Source: Patiria miniata
Lineage: Eukaryota; Echinodermata; Asteroidea; Valvatida; Asterinidae
Reading direction: 5' to 3'
Assembly: GCF_015706575.1 (NCBI RefSeq)
Contig: NW_024037072.1
Span: 20,771,162 to 20,835,161, forward strand
Length of the DNA stretch: 64,000 nucleotides
Under the pieces are notes generated by a model. It was not told where the DNA came from, did not search any database, and was given only the letters and a program-made list of their open reading frames with translations. Both the position numbers and the translations under genes were made by a program. Positions 35,101 through 50,100 of the stretch are shown one piece after another. The stretch's first letter is position 1. Every line of letters begins with the position of its first letter.

Positions 35101-38100
35101 GTATCACACAGCTATGGGAAATACTGCTATGTATCTAAAAGGCGCCAACCTATTTGGAAGATCATTTAAAGTTGCATTTCCCATGCTATGTTAAGTTTTG
35201 TCCCCAAAAATAGATTCCTATTGCTCTTGCAATACAACTGTTGTTAACTTTTGAATGAGACGCCGACTTAAAAAGAAAATTGGCCCACGTTGAGTTATTA
35301 AATTATTAATTTACAAATTTCAAATTACTTGCTGCTGGACAATAATTCCATTCTTGCGGGGTAGGCAGGTTCCCGCCCCACAATCAATGACAAATCAATA
35401 ATTTGTGTACCAGCAACCAGTCTGCTCTCAAGGCAGATCTGTTTTTCCCCAAAATAAGAACCTTTTACAGAGGGTTGCAGAGAATCCCCCCCCCAAAAAA
35501 AAGGTGTTTTTGGGGCTGAAATAAAGCATACAAAATGAAATTTATTGAAACCATAACTCCATAGGCATTTTTGCTAGGAGGTAACCTCAATCCTGCAAAA
35601 TCCTCCAATTGCCTCCATGTAAAAAATAGCATACAGCCTCCATTTTGCAAAGAGGATTTTGGAGGAAGGTTTTGGTTAAGAAAAACAACAACTGAATGTG
35701 TTGAAGAGGACGGGGAAAGCAACTTCAAGGTTTTTTTTACCCCCTACTCCCTAGACGACAAAGCAGACATCAATGCAGCCAATGTTGACGGAGCTACACC
35801 GTTACACGATGCCGTAGCCAGGGGAGATGTGGGCATCATCTACGAGCTGGTCAGCAACGGAGCCAATCGCTACGCTAAGGCAAAGAAAGGGTGAGCATCA
35901 TTAAATCATATTCTGGAACATGTACTATCAGCAGCCGCTTTCACAAAACTTTATACGCAATTGCCTAAGTCCACTTGAGCCACAATTTACTGCGTAAGTT
36001 GCACAACATTTCACGCTGCGCAACATTTCAGCTGTGACAATTTCACGAAAGTTTCATCATGCGTAAGTCCTTGACTTGCGCCACAAATAATGGCGCAACT
36101 TGCACAGTCATTTTAGGTGGTGTAGGTTAGGGCGTAGCGACTGAAAATGACCTATTTTACTAGCAAATCGTGATCGTCGTGATCAAGGGGTCATTGTTTC
36201 AAAATGCACAAAATGTGACTTTTTTTAAGATCACAGAACATATAGGTATTGACTGCGAAAAAAGGCGACACATGCAAGCCGCGGATCAATCTTGTTTTAA
36301 CTGCCAATCTTTTCAAGTCTTAATTTTTGTTATCCCTTGTTATTCATGAGTCATAATCTCCCTTGTTACAAACTGAGTTAATCCAATTCGTTTCGGTCGT
36401 CTTCCCAGAAAATTTGCAGGCAAGACGCCCATGTCGATGGCAGAAAACAGACCAAAAGTCAAGAAAGCTATGGAAGGTGTACAGCTTGCCAACGGTGACG
36501 TCAGTGAGTATTCAGTCAAAATCATTGAAAAGCTGCTAATTTCTGTCCCTGGCAGCTGATTGAGATCGGCCTGAGCTTTAAATTACTTCTATCAGGGCCA
36601 GCATTTTGTAAAATTGTGCTAGATGTGGGCTCAGTTAAAATCAGGGACGTTAGTCCAGTCGACAAGTCCCTGCAGGTCACTGCAAGTCCATCACAAGTCC
36701 TCCAGTCCCCATAGACCTTTCTCAGGGTATGCCATCTTGAAAATCAAAGCGAGGCATATAATGCAAACAAATATGGCGGCGTAAATAGTGTGCGCGATGA
36801 ATGAGTGACTCTCGCAAACCAGCAGCAGATTGACGCTCATATAAATGGATGGATGGCTTAAATTCCCCAAAACATCAATCAACATTCTACGTAGTTCACG
36901 TCTCATTGTATTTTCAAGAAGGATCTTACAAATATAAAGCCCAAAACCACGCTGCCATGTTTGTTTGCGTTATATGCCCCGCTTCTATTTTCAAGATGGT
37001 GTACCCTGGCCTGAGTTAGGTCTATTCAAATCACAAGCTATTCAAATGAGCTTTAGCATATAGACCTTCCTTTGTTATTTCTCATCCACTGTTACTTGTG
37101 ACTGGACTTGTGATTTACTTGTGACTGGGCTTGTGATTTATTTGTTACTGGGCTTGTGATTTATACTGGACTTGTTAAAGGACTTGTGTTGGACTCGACT
37201 TTGTCCATAGTTTCACACATTTTGTTCAGGAGGAGATATGGTGTCTAGTTTAATTCCCCCCAATGCTGTCGTGATCAATTGTAGTTTGTTTTTTTCCCCC
37301 CAGAACATGCAGAAACAGCGGCAGCAGCTACCAAGCCTGTCTCGCCACTCACGCCACTCACTCCAGTACCCGATGCAGACATCCAACAAGTGAGAAACTC
37401 TTTCACTCCCATATCACATGAAACAAACCACACACTGTGGTACACATCCCTGGGTCCAGACTCTTGTGTTCACTCAACTTGTAGCTAACAAATAAGAGTG
37501 ACTTATAGTCCATCATTTGTAATTTGTGCATTTTGTTCGTTTGAAGCAACAAAAGTGTTCAAAATCTAATGAAGGATACTGAACAACGAACCTGATGAAG
37601 TTTCAGGTAAGCTTCAGCTGTATATTCCATTATTCCGAGAAAAACAGCATTCTAGGATCTCAATTTCAAATCAAAAGTTACTGAATCATGTAAGTTGAAT
37701 TGTTTTGAATTGCAGCTAGACGCGATGTCGCGCACTGATCCGACGAATTATAGCAACCGCGCACGCTTGTGCGTCGTGCCAATGCTTGCGCGGGCTTCGC
37801 CGAATAACAAAACGAACTACTAATTTAAATTTTCCTACGGTGCGTCTTTAGACGCACCGTTGGAAAGCCCTTCTTTCGTTGATTACTTCAAAATGACAGC
37901 TTGCCAGAAAGAATAATTTCACAGGGAGTTTAGTTCCCTTTTCAACCAAGTTTGTTTTTCAACAATAATTACGCCAGTTACTTTTCGGATGGCTGCAAAT
38001 GATGGACTATAGCTTTAAAGTAGGTCTCTCTCGGAGACCCGCGTGACGCGGCCTACATCCGGGTATCGGAAAGGCAGCATCGGCATTGTAGTAGGCAAAG

Positions 38101-41100
38101 ATCATATATAAAGCGCCGTGTGCAGTAGGTAGTGGGCAAGCCTTCAAAGCTGTGATTGATGGTAAAAACTGTGAGAGAAACACAGAGCCAACACCCAGTG
38201 CTGGGTCGGCACGATTATGACAACCATACACGGCACAGGTAGTAACCATTGTGCCATTCTATCTCTCATGGGATTAGCAGCAGTATTTGATAACAGGGGC
38301 CAGTTTGTTGACAAGGGGATTAACAAGATAAGAGTGAAGGGGTAGAAGTACTGTATTCTTTCCGAGTTTACAGGCCCTAGAAGCACTTACACCTGATGTG
38401 GAATTGCCCTAATTTGGGTAATAATTTACAAGCTAATTTGTTTCATGTTTTGTGTCTTGCAGCAATTGTCGGACCTACTGAATGCACAGAAGCTTGCCGG
38501 TCGGTCTCAGCCTAGTCCGGTCACCGATGAGAAGTTCCAGCTCCTATGGCCCAAGCCGCAGAGTATGATCAAGAAGTCAGGGGACCCGCTCAAACTCAAG
38601 CCGCATTTCCTGGTCCGAGTGGCCGCTGGACCGACGGCGAATAGTGGTATGTTTGCTCTTTAAGGATGTGAATTTGCGTTTAATTTTGTAAGCATTAAGC
38701 AAATATTTTGATAACGTTCTAGCCATTTCATAAAGGCTGTTGCCTGCCCATTACATGTATGTCTGCAGGCTGGTGTGACTGACATGATAAATCAACAATG
38801 ATTGGCATAATAAATAGTGGGCAGTCATTGAAAAAGTAAAAACTTAACTACGTGTACCCCAAATGTAATCAAGCACCATGGTGCTTCTAAGGTTTTATAA
38901 ATTGAATAGGTTTGAAAGCATTGTTAATTATTTGTGCCATGTATGTTTAAACTCAAAGGAAGATCGCGTGACAGAGGTCCCTTTTTTATATTTTGGGTTT
39001 TGTTTAAACGTTTTGGAAAATTTGTAAATGGATTTAGAATTGTTTAAATGTGTAAACATCACATCCTTATTTGCTCTTGTTGACATATTAATTTTGAGAT
39101 CAAATTTGACGCCAATTCCTGCGGAAAATTTCTCTATAAATGCTGCCTGAAGCCTCCAAAATCAGGTGCTGTGCAGAAATCGATACATGTTATGTATTCT
39201 CAACTTCTAAGATGCAACCAGTCTAATGTAAATTAAGAGCTGTGCTCTACCTCCCTCAGTCCTGCAAAATCCTTCAAAATCTTTCAGCTGAAATTTGAAG
39301 GATTTTTTATTAATGCCAGTTGGTATTTTGTGTGCAAAAATAAAAAATAAATACAGCTTTGTCATGTTTGTGATGTATTCACGCTGCGAATTCGCAAGAG
39401 CTGATGAGCACATTTCAAATCCTGAAAATTTTTGCCACTAACGCTCCATGACGTCAAATCAAGTTAGCATTTGTGTGAAGAAGGAACGGTCCTTTAGGGT
39501 TAAAACCCTAACTGCCTAGGCCCTTTTGGCTAGGATCAATCCTCAGTCCTTTAAACTCCTCCAATTGCCACCATGTAGAAATTAGATACAGCCTCAATCC
39601 TCCAAAATCACCGTTTTTTTTCTTGCATTAATCTAGAGAGGGGGTGGCCACTGCCTCAATCAGTCAAAATCCTCCAAGAATCATTGTAATACAATGAGGA
39701 ATTGTCAATGATATCCAGAAGCAGCGCGGATGATATCTGGTATAATCTAGTCATAATTTATGCATGGCTACGCATAAACAACACTAGGTGCAGCTAACCT
39801 TGGCGCAATGCATTCAAATTCATCTGCCACAAAAAAAGAATACAGCCTCAATCCTCCAAAATCCTCCAAAACCGCCTGGTTTGATTTCGGAGGAATGATG
39901 AGGGTTAGGCCAAAAAAAAATAAGTCGGTCTCTGGTCAGCGCGCGCGTCGATTTTTTAATCATGCGCGTCAATCTTTTTTTTTTTCCAAAATGTTCCGCG
40001 GTAGCTCCGACAGCGCCCTCTATTGCCGCACCTCCTCAATTTTTTTTTTACCAAAGAGCACCAAGGAACTGGGAATTGCACCAAGGCAAATGATCGAGAG
40101 CACCAAGGCAAATTATGGAGGACACCAATGTACATGAGGACACCAAAAAAGCAAAATATTACCCCACCTTGTCTGTACAATCCAAGCTTGAAGAAAACAA
40201 AAAAAGCAAAAAAAAAAAAAAAAAAAAAAGCCGCATCCCCGCGTCAATTCCGGAACTTTGGTCTGACCAGAGACCGAATATTTTTTTTTTGGCCTTAGGG
40301 TTAATTATTTTCTGTTCCCGTGTTTCTGCCGTTCAGATTACCTGCAACAGATGGTGGACATCTGGAGTATACACGGCCCCCTCTTGGGCGAGATGGGCTT
40401 CAAGTGTATCCTAGAGTGTGCCGTCAGACCAGAGTACCCAGACCCCTTCATCCTGTGCCAGTATGTGCCCAATCTCTTCACCGGCAAAGACCAGTACAGG
40501 ATTACTGTCACCGAAAAACAGGTATGGGCTTGTCACTGTCAAATTGAAAAATTGCTCTGTTTCTTCTTAAATGGAGTCAGGGAGCCAGACTACAGGAAAA
40601 TGATTGTTTTTCTTGGTTTTTATAGCATTTTTGAACCCAAAACCTCAAAAAAGTCAGTGTAACTATATTTGCTATATATTTCCAACCCCCCCAATTCCAT
40701 CCGTTTCTGAAAATTACAGCAAAAGCAAATGATGTATATTCCCTTTAAGGGGCAAGCTGTGGCTTTGTGAATCAGTTTTGCAAGTGGAACCTCGCTTTTG
40801 TTTCTATGGGCTCCATGCGCAAACAAGAGAGGGCGCTTTTTGCAGGTCCAGTGGTTGGGACACACAGCATGCACGTAGTGGATTTTGCACACATTTAGAA
40901 CAAAGTACACAAGACTTATTTTGATGGAATTTGCACAAAGCCATAGTGTCTTCACTCGAGCATCAGGCATCATCGACATGTATTTGAGTGTCTCTCCCAG
41001 TGGTCTCACCCAATTCTCCCTTTCTTACCGTTGAGGGGGTACTTGTGTACGGAGCCCAAATAATCCTCCAGATATCGTTGTGTAAAGCCAGTGGAGTCTC

Positions 41101-44100
41101 CCCTTCAGATTTAATGGCAGACCCCATAGCATTTGTACTGAATGGACAGTGAACACAACAGTTCTAGTATAGTGGTTTTGTTTAATACTGAAAACCTGTA
41201 GCAAACTTTCTGTCATTTTGGAGCCAGTTTCCCGGGCACCATTGTTGTAGTCAGGTTCGTATCGAGTGCACGTTATCACACCGGCATCACACTGATGGTG
41301 CAGCAATCTGGGGAAAATTGCATGATGAGCACTTCAAATACAGGTGTATAATTCATTGTCTACACAAGAAATCCTTGCTGAAAGTGAAGATAACACTGGT
41401 ACCAAATACCCTGTGAAATTATTCCACCCTGAAATGGTATCATTCGGAAGAAAACCCATCATTGGAAGGTAGTTTAAGAAAATGTGCCTGCAGACACACT
41501 TACGAAGTGCGTTAGCAATGGAATCCAGCTACGAGATGCCAACAATTGTTGCAACTGTTTTTCGCATTATGCGTATTATCCGCTAAGCTGACACTTCAAC
41601 AGGTTAGTTGTTGTGTACCCTTCTTCAAATGAAAAACAGTGATCCTGTGTACCTTTATAAACTTTGGTTAGTTTGGGGGTAAAATCCTGTCAGAAAGGGT
41701 TTATCTTGCGTGCAAGCAACTTCAGTTGACCTCACAGCTACATGCTCAGTGTGCAGTACAGTGAGTACACCACTCAACATTGTAATATGTTGTACACATG
41801 TAGATTATTTTTGTGCCTCGGCAAGCAACAGTTCTCTACTAAAATTCTTGAGTCACTGTAGCGCCCAAAACCGCTCTTCCAATTACTCCCTGTAGCGCCC
41901 GAAACTGCTGGAGCAGTCTATGGTTTTATTGAGTTTTCAATGAATAAACACAATGTAATACAATGAAGTACAGGTGCTTATGGGTTAAAACAATATCGTT
42001 TCAAACTTCTTATTCTTTGATTTCTTTGCTGTGTCAGATGACTGTCCAGTGTGCTGACTTCAGTGGTCTATGGAATGCTAGCTGTACTGTAGTACAACTC
42101 ATTCGGCTGTTTAACGAGGAAGGCATCCCAGCAGTGCAGGTTAGTGGTATCATTGATCTAGTATACAAATATTGAGTGGCTCAGCGTGGAATGGGCGGAA
42201 TATTATCGCAAGGTAAAATCTGGACTTTTGCATTTCACGAGGCAAAGCCGAGTGAACTGGAAAAGTTTTTACCGAGCGACAATATTCCTCGCATTTCACA
42301 TTTTAAAGCCACTATATTTGTTTTATATAACTGACATATAGATCCTTGTCATTTGATATATTTGAACTTTTATTTCAATACAAAATTGGTGGAAAATGTA
42401 TTGCTCTCTTCCTAACCACCCCTTCAGGAAAATGTTTGAACCCAACTCTGTAGCGCTGGCTCTTTGGAACAATACGCGCAACGCTGAACGCGCACATGAG
42501 CATGCCTTTGCACACAAATACCGCGTCTTGCAACAAGAATGATCCTAACTGTTCAATAGTATTTCCCATTCCCCATGGGCGAAAAGGACTTCTTGAGCCC
42601 CGGCGTGAATAGGAGTAATAACGAATGTCACGTGGTGTGAGTTCCACCAATCAAATGACAAGGATCTGTATGTCGGTTATACAATAGGAGCTGACGAAAT
42701 CCACATTTCTAAAAACAATCCAATAAAATTTTGCCTTTGACAGAGATTCTGCTAGGATCGAAAGGTTAGGCTGCCTATTTTTGTTTGATTTGTATATTTC
42801 ATGTCAATCCAGTCAGCAAGTAGTTTTATTCATTTTCAATAAAGGTTAATATTTGGTTTCCCCTTCACTGACACAATTTCATGCTAAAAATTCCATCATC
42901 TCTGCAACATGAGATTCGAACCAGCCGACGGTAATGCATCTGCACTTGTAAGCAGGAGGTTGTGGGTTCGAGTCCCACCCGAATAAGCTTGCAAATTGTT
43001 TTTCTTGCAAGTCCTTGGACAACAATGAGCATACAGTGTACATGAAAATACGTCGGTTTAAAGGCAAAACCACTTATAAAGTTACATCTCTCTGATGCCA
43101 AAAAAATTAATTCAATCAAACAAGCAGTTATCCAATACCATGTTTGTTTGTTTACAGCTGTGCTAAGTAAACTTATTTTAATACATTGAAACAGACACTA
43201 ATAAATGATGTATATTTTTTTCCCAGATTTCTGATTGGCCGGATCTTCGATACAGGGGCGTGGCCCTGGACATTTCTTGTGGGAGGGTACCTAAATTAGT
43301 GAGTATCCCAAGAAGTTGAAAAATTTGACACCAAATTTGCCGAAAGAAACATGTGGCATGAACCGGCAACTAGTCTCTATTTACTACACATTTCTCCACA
43401 GTCAGTCACCAGACTAATGACACTGAATGAAGAGGTCAGTCTTTTCAAATAGTTGGACCATGGTTGGACATGTACCAGTCTAGTATTTAGCCTCATGTTG
43501 AAATCACTTGACTCTCATGCGCAAAATATTGAAGAAAAATGTCTCCTATAACAATGAATTGAGTCTGCAAACTTGGTTGGTGAAATACTGAGAACCTTTT
43601 CTTTGCCCAATAGATTTTCTAGAAAATTGCTGGCTAAAGAGTGAGTTAGTTCATAGCCTGATTAAGTTTTGCACGTTTCAGAGCACTCCAGGCCTGAGCT
43701 GATATTCGAAACAATTTAAAGATGAACATCAAAGCTAATATTTCTCACGAAAGCTCTCGAATCATGTGTGTAAAGTGAATGCCGGCAAACATGAGGCATT
43801 TGACAAACTAAACAAAAGTAAGGGTTGTTTTTTACATCATTTCTTATAGACCACTCACGTTTTCAAATGTTCAGATTTGAAAAATGCTTTTCGCGTATTC
43901 AGGTGATGATGATCATATATATTTGAATATTTGGTTTATTCGGCACAACCCTAGTGTCCTCTAGGAAGCAGTTATTATTAAAAGTGCATATTAGCATCGT
44001 AATATTTAGACAGGTTCCAAGCTGAAGTTTTTAGAAGACAAATTTGCTAAAAGAAAATTTTTCTGTGATAAACTGGCATGTCACCAAATAGCTCCTAAGA

Positions 44101-47100
44101 CCAAAAAAAAAAGTCTCCGGTTTCTGGTATGGAGCTTGCCCAAAAAGTTGTGCGGCGACGCAGCTTTTTTTTTTTTTTTACCTGATTTTTTTGCTTCAAA
44201 TGTCGGCTGATGACTGCAAATGGTGCCCGACTAAACTTAGTGCAAATATATGGGAGTCCAGAGAGGCCACATAAAGCTTATTCTCGACCATAACCCAATC
44301 TAAAAACACGTTAAAATTTTGCAGCAGCAGGATTCCAGTCAAACCAGTGAGTTTGGCGGTTTTGAGACATCATCTTTCATTGGGAAAAAAAACGTTTTCA
44401 TTTTGCCGACGCGCATGGCGACGCGCGCGCATACCAGAAACCGGAGACTTTTTTTTTTGGCCTAATAGACTACTGACCTACTTGTAGTTGTAGAACTGCT
44501 TTTTCTGTTTTGTTCTACACAATTTAACTGCTTGTCATCTTGTCCTTCCCCCCCCCCCAGGATTATCTGATGCATGTCGTCAATATATTAACCCTTATGA
44601 AGTTCAACGAGGTAAGTTATTGCCTTTTTTTCTCAAAGAAAGATAGTTTGACATTAAAATTGGTTCTGTTACAGTGAACTTAAAAAGATTGTTTTGGACA
44701 TTGTCGTCATCGTAGCAATACGCACTAATTTTCATTTTTCAATAGAATCTTGTCCTTTCCATCTTTGCGTCCATTGATCTAACAGATACAGGAATGTGGT
44801 TTGAGTTGTCCAGTTTGAATGTTGGAACAAAATTAAATCCGCTCCAGACAATTTCTTTGTTTAAATGTTAAATTATTATAATGGACCTAGTCAGTTTTCC
44901 TTTGTGCTTTATTTGATAATTAAAACCTGCGATCCCGTTTGCTATTTCCCAGGTTTGCAGCACTGCTAGTGTTGCTAGCATCGTGACTTTGGGCAAAATC
45001 CCTGGCTAGTGCCACAAAAATGGGCAAAAATTACTAGCACCCTTTGAACCAAGACATTAACAAAATGGGGGAACTGCCAACATAGGGCTGGATAGCTCAC
45101 TTAGAGCACCGGAACAGCTATCTGGAGGTCGCAGGTTCAAACCCTGCTTCGTTCAATTTCTTTATAATGAAAAGTTTGCGGAAACACTATTTGCGAATAA
45201 TTTCTCAACTAAGAGAATGGTTCTGAAAAGAACCAGAGGTATAAACTCGACGTTCCGGTCAGTATGCTCTGACCATCTTCAGGAGAGTGCCTAAACTCTA
45301 AAAAAGAGTTTCTTTCTTAGTTGAGAAATTATTCGCACATGGTGTTTCCGCAAACCTTTCATTATTTAGTATCTCCACCATGCAAAGCCTCAAATCTTAC
45401 TTTTCAATTTCGTTGTTCAACTTTAAGAATAACCCCTCCAAAAAAAAAAAAGATTGATAAGTACATCAAATATCTAGAACTTTTTTGCATTCAAAGGCAT
45501 TTGTTATTCATTGTGAATTAACGTTTTCTGCTTGTGTCTTATTTTTAGCTTCATCTGCACATGAAGAGTGTGGAAGGGGAGGAGGTGGAAGGAGTTATGC
45601 CTTACTCTGAGAGGTGAGCACCCTGAACGCAAAACCACACCTCCAAATGTAGAGCAATGCATAGAAAGTTACTAAACGCTAATCAAATCTTTAAAAAAAT
45701 GAGTGTTGGAGATTTTGATATGTGATGCGATCAAGTTTAAATGAGTCGTTTGTTGGCCCTTATCAAATTTTGGTGGTTTTTTTTTTTTTTTACATTTTTG
45801 AATAGAGCTATCTTTCAGTATATATTTGGTGAAAACCCCATGTGAATACGACCTTCCGTTCAGAAGTTATGAGACTTTGAACAAAGGCAGATCAGAAAGA
45901 ACAAAACAGAGAAATCAACGATTCAAAATCGAAGTGTTTAGTGAGCAACAATAAACATGCTTTATTTCAGGTTATTGAATATTATCTCCTTACAGTTGAC
46001 ATGAAAGAGGACACATGTAGCCATCCAATTTTATTAAAAAAAAAGTCAATTTTAAAATTTCCACCCCTACTGACCTATTTTGGGCTGTATCTTAAAATCA
46101 TAATTGCAGACAAATGACTCATTTAGCTTGATTGCATCACATATATTCGATTTTGCTCTTCGCATAACATCTTTTTTTGGGGGGGGGGGGAATGGTACTT
46201 ATTTTGTAAAGTTTTCATCGGAACTGTCTGGTCAGTGCTTCTCAGTTTTTGCTGAGTTTTGAGAAAACATTCCTCCGTACAAGAGGACAAACTAAAAGAG
46301 TGGCCACAAGAAAAATAAAGGTTTCCACCGTCATGGAAAATCCTTGAATTCCTTATTTTACAAGGGAAAAAGTCATGGAAAAGTCTTGGAATCCTGTACA
46401 ACCCATACGTGATAATGTGTAATATTTGGTTAGAGCCAGAGTCCATCATTTGCAGCTATCCAAAAAGTAACTGGCGTAATTATTGTTGACAAACATTCTT
46501 AGTTGAAAGATAGTAAGGTTGAAAGATAGTAAGGGGACTAAACTCACTATTAAATTATTCTGTCTGGCAAGCCGTCATTTTGAAGAAATCAACGAAAGAA
46601 GGCCTTTCCAATGGTGCTTCTTAAGAAGCACCGTAGGAAATTCAAATTAGTAGCTCGTTTTGTTATTCGGCGAAGCGCGCAAGTACTGGCACGACGCATA
46701 CGAGTGCACGGTTGCTATAATTCGTCGGATCAGTGCGCGACATCGCGTAGCTGCAATCGGCTCAGTGAGAACGTGTCCCGGATGCTGAATTCAGGCCCAA
46801 TTCAAAACATGATTCAGCAACTTTTGATATAAAAATCGAGATCCTAGAAATTTGTTTTTCTCGAAAAATACAGCTGAAGCTAAGCTGAAACTGCATCAGG
46901 TTAGTTGTTCAGCATCCTTCATCAGATATTGAGCACTTTTGTTGCTTCAAACGAACAAAATGCACAAATCACATATGATGGACTATACCTTTAAGGCAGT
47001 CTTCCACTTGGCATTCCAGTTTACTATACCTCCTCTTCATGTATATAATCTCTATATCTGTTGCTCATTTAGTGCACTATTGTCATGCTGTTATGGTGCT

Positions 47101-50100
47101 CAGTGGTCTTGTGCCGAGCAGGAAGGTTGAAAGGGAGTGGTATCCCTTGCCTCCAGAGCAATAGGCACCCAAAATGCCGACGTAGGAATTGGCCATGGAA
47201 AGCCGATTTTGCCCCGAAAAAGTTATGGAATTGTATTTCAATACTTCTGTAGAATCCCTGACAAATATTTAGCCAAATTCTGTGCCTTGTAGAATATGAC
47301 CCCTCATTGCTTTAACAATCCTTTAAAAAAACAATTGTACTGGTCACGTAATTAGGTTTGTATTTTACTTTTCATGTACAGTGAACTCCTGGATCTAGAG
47401 ATTTACTGCAGGTGGCGATACATGGACGTGATTCCCCACCTGGACATCAGCTCCAAGACCGAACTCACTCCCAAACAGATGGGCATCTTCAAGCAGGTCT
47501 TAACCTCGTTCGGATCCACAAGGTAAGAGTTGAGATGTTTGGTCATTCCTTTTCATACCTGAGGAATGTTTCACAGGTTGAAAATTAATTTTCCAGGAGT
47601 TGATAATTTGAATGTACTGCTTGGCGAACATGCATGATGTGGAGCGCTCGTGGCTTTTTGGTCTGGAACATTGAACTCATAGTCTGCGGGTAATTCTGCA
47701 GGTGGTGGGTTCGAGTCCAGCCTGGGGTTGTGGTGTGTGTGCCCTTGGGCAAGGGGCTTTGTCACTCATTGCTTCTCCCCACCCAGGAGTAAATGGGTAC
47801 CTGTGAGGGCAGAGATGGTTATTGTGGTTGATTTTTAGCTGCTTTGCGCCGAAGTGGCAGCAATGAGCTTTATACTCCCAGGGAGCTGACATTGTCTTTT
47901 AAATGTTTCATTAGCCCGATGATCAGGGGTGATAATAAATTAAAACACTTTGATCTTTGTTAAAAGTGCTATATAAATGTCAATTGTTATTATAAAAAAT
48001 CAGCTGGGAGCCTCCGGGTTTAGCAAAACGACCCTCTTTTTTTTCTGGTTTTTTTTTTCCTTTTGTGTTTTTGTTTTTTATACTCAGGGCAATTTTCTCA
48101 AATCAGCAAATTCGTCTTGACATCCCAGCTTCTCGAAACTGGCAAATTTTATCAGACAGGTTCAACAAATCAACCATTTTTTGTAAAAAAAAAAAATATT
48201 AGAAACTAGTCAATCTCAGTGGCATAATAATTATCCCTAATGTCTGTTTGCTGATTTGATATTGTGGTTTATCTGTATTACATTCAAGAAGTCGAGTAGA
48301 TTTAGTATTTTCTGTTCTGGTGATTGCTGTTTTTTTAGTTGGTACAAATCAATCTGTATGTTTAACCTTAGAGCCCTCCAGGGTATTCTGACTAGAAACC
48401 CTGCTAAACGCAGCAACATGCAACACTTGTCAAAATGGCAAGCCTGCTCAGTGTGGCAAGATCCGTCGGGTCAAAAGTCTCAAGGCTAAATTTCCTCAGA
48501 GTCTGTGTTCACCAACTGCAGCAGGATACTACTGTGGCATTGTTCAATGGGACTAGCCCTCATTGTCTCAGAATTGGCCGGTTATGCACTGGTGTTGGTG
48601 GCTCAGTGCAGCACTCTCCCACAGACGTTTACACCTGTGTTGCACCTGGCAGGGTTAGGGTTAATTGTTTTTGATCTTTGAGCAACAGTACAACCACAAT
48701 TTCCAATTAAAATCCATCTCGGCCCTTGTCTCCTTCTCCCACGTGCAGCTCGGTCAACATCGGCGCCACGCTGACCAAGAAACTCCTGGCCACTCCCTCG
48801 GACGATGACCAAGACGGCAAGGATTCCTCCCACCTGGCTCAGCTGGACGTGAGGGACCGTCTGCACCTGCTTGGGGTCAAGGACAGCCACAATGTACGGT
48901 TCTGTGCCAACACGGTGGACATCAGCGCAGAGACTATCGCCAGGTTACCAGTGGGCAGTATGGCAATGCATTATGGATGCAAGGTAAGCACTGGCATGTT
49001 TCTGTGGGGCGCTGTGGTCCAATGGTTACGGTGTTCGACTCGTGTGCCGTGGTACATGGGTTCAAATCCTGACCGTGAAAACATGGTGCTTGTGCTCTTG
49101 AGCAAGGCACTTTACCATTATTGCTTCGTCCTTTCGGATGGGACGTACATTTAAAGCCGTAGGTCTCGTGTGTTGTGTAATGCACGTTAAAGAACCCAGT
49201 AACACTTGTCGCTGAGAGAAGGGGTTTGCCCCGGTGTTTCTGGCAGTGGCAGCGATTATGCGCCGCAGCACCTAGCAAAAAGGTGTTACATAATGGGTCT
49301 CATATGTTCATATACTTCATTTACTTGTCTTTGGTTGCATTCTCCCCCAGCGCTTTGTATCCTCTGGCAAAAGGCGCTATATAAATACAGTTATTATTAT
49401 TATTAGATATTCTACTTCGGCTTCTACCTGTTAGGTAAAAAGCTTAGAATTTATTGTTTGTTCAAAACGTTGTTAGAAATATCTGAAGCTTTCACTCTTA
49501 AATGAAAAATACAACTTGAACATTTTAAAGCCGTTTTTTTTAATTATGAAAAGAAAATGGAAATGGTTTAGACATTTTACATGTAAAGGACCGTACCATA
49601 AATGACCATCGCATATTCTGCAGCCCCTAACGGTCAGTCTGGGGTCCCGTCACCCACAACCATTCAAAGAATGGTCATCCATAGACTGGTCAGTATGACT
49701 GCAGATAGATGAAATCTCAGTGTGGTGCTGAGGTAGGAGTTGAAGCAGACTTGAGCTCCTGTGCGATGAACCACACACAGTAATTTCCAGGTCATGAGCG
49801 TCATTTTGAACATGCGCACATTCACTTGATGCAAACGATTGAAAAGGGCCGTTGTGCTTAGCTGCCACGTCTAACTGTACATCTAACTTGCTCGCGGTAT
49901 CCAATGTGTGGGATCTGTTGGATATTATACAAATACAACATGGTTTGTCGGGAAATAGTGAAAACCTAATGACCCTGAGGTGTTGGATGAGCCGGGGGAG
50001 ATAGTCCCAATCATCTAACACCGAGGGGTCATTTGTTTGCACTATTTCCCCGCAAAAACATGTTGTATTTGTTTTACTATACCCCTTAACCCTAACTCCC

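Noticed and set aside
42897..42985. Candidate tRNA gene; similar signals at 45080, 47690, 49006, 54893 and 55576.
   Set aside because: B-boxes are good, but the cloverleafs are incomplete and most continue into SINE bodies with short-repeat tails.
48435..48674. Small gene starting MASLLSVARS.
   Set aside because: Its start lies in a segment repeated at 54137-54225, and the frame has no recognisable domain after the first ~30 residues.
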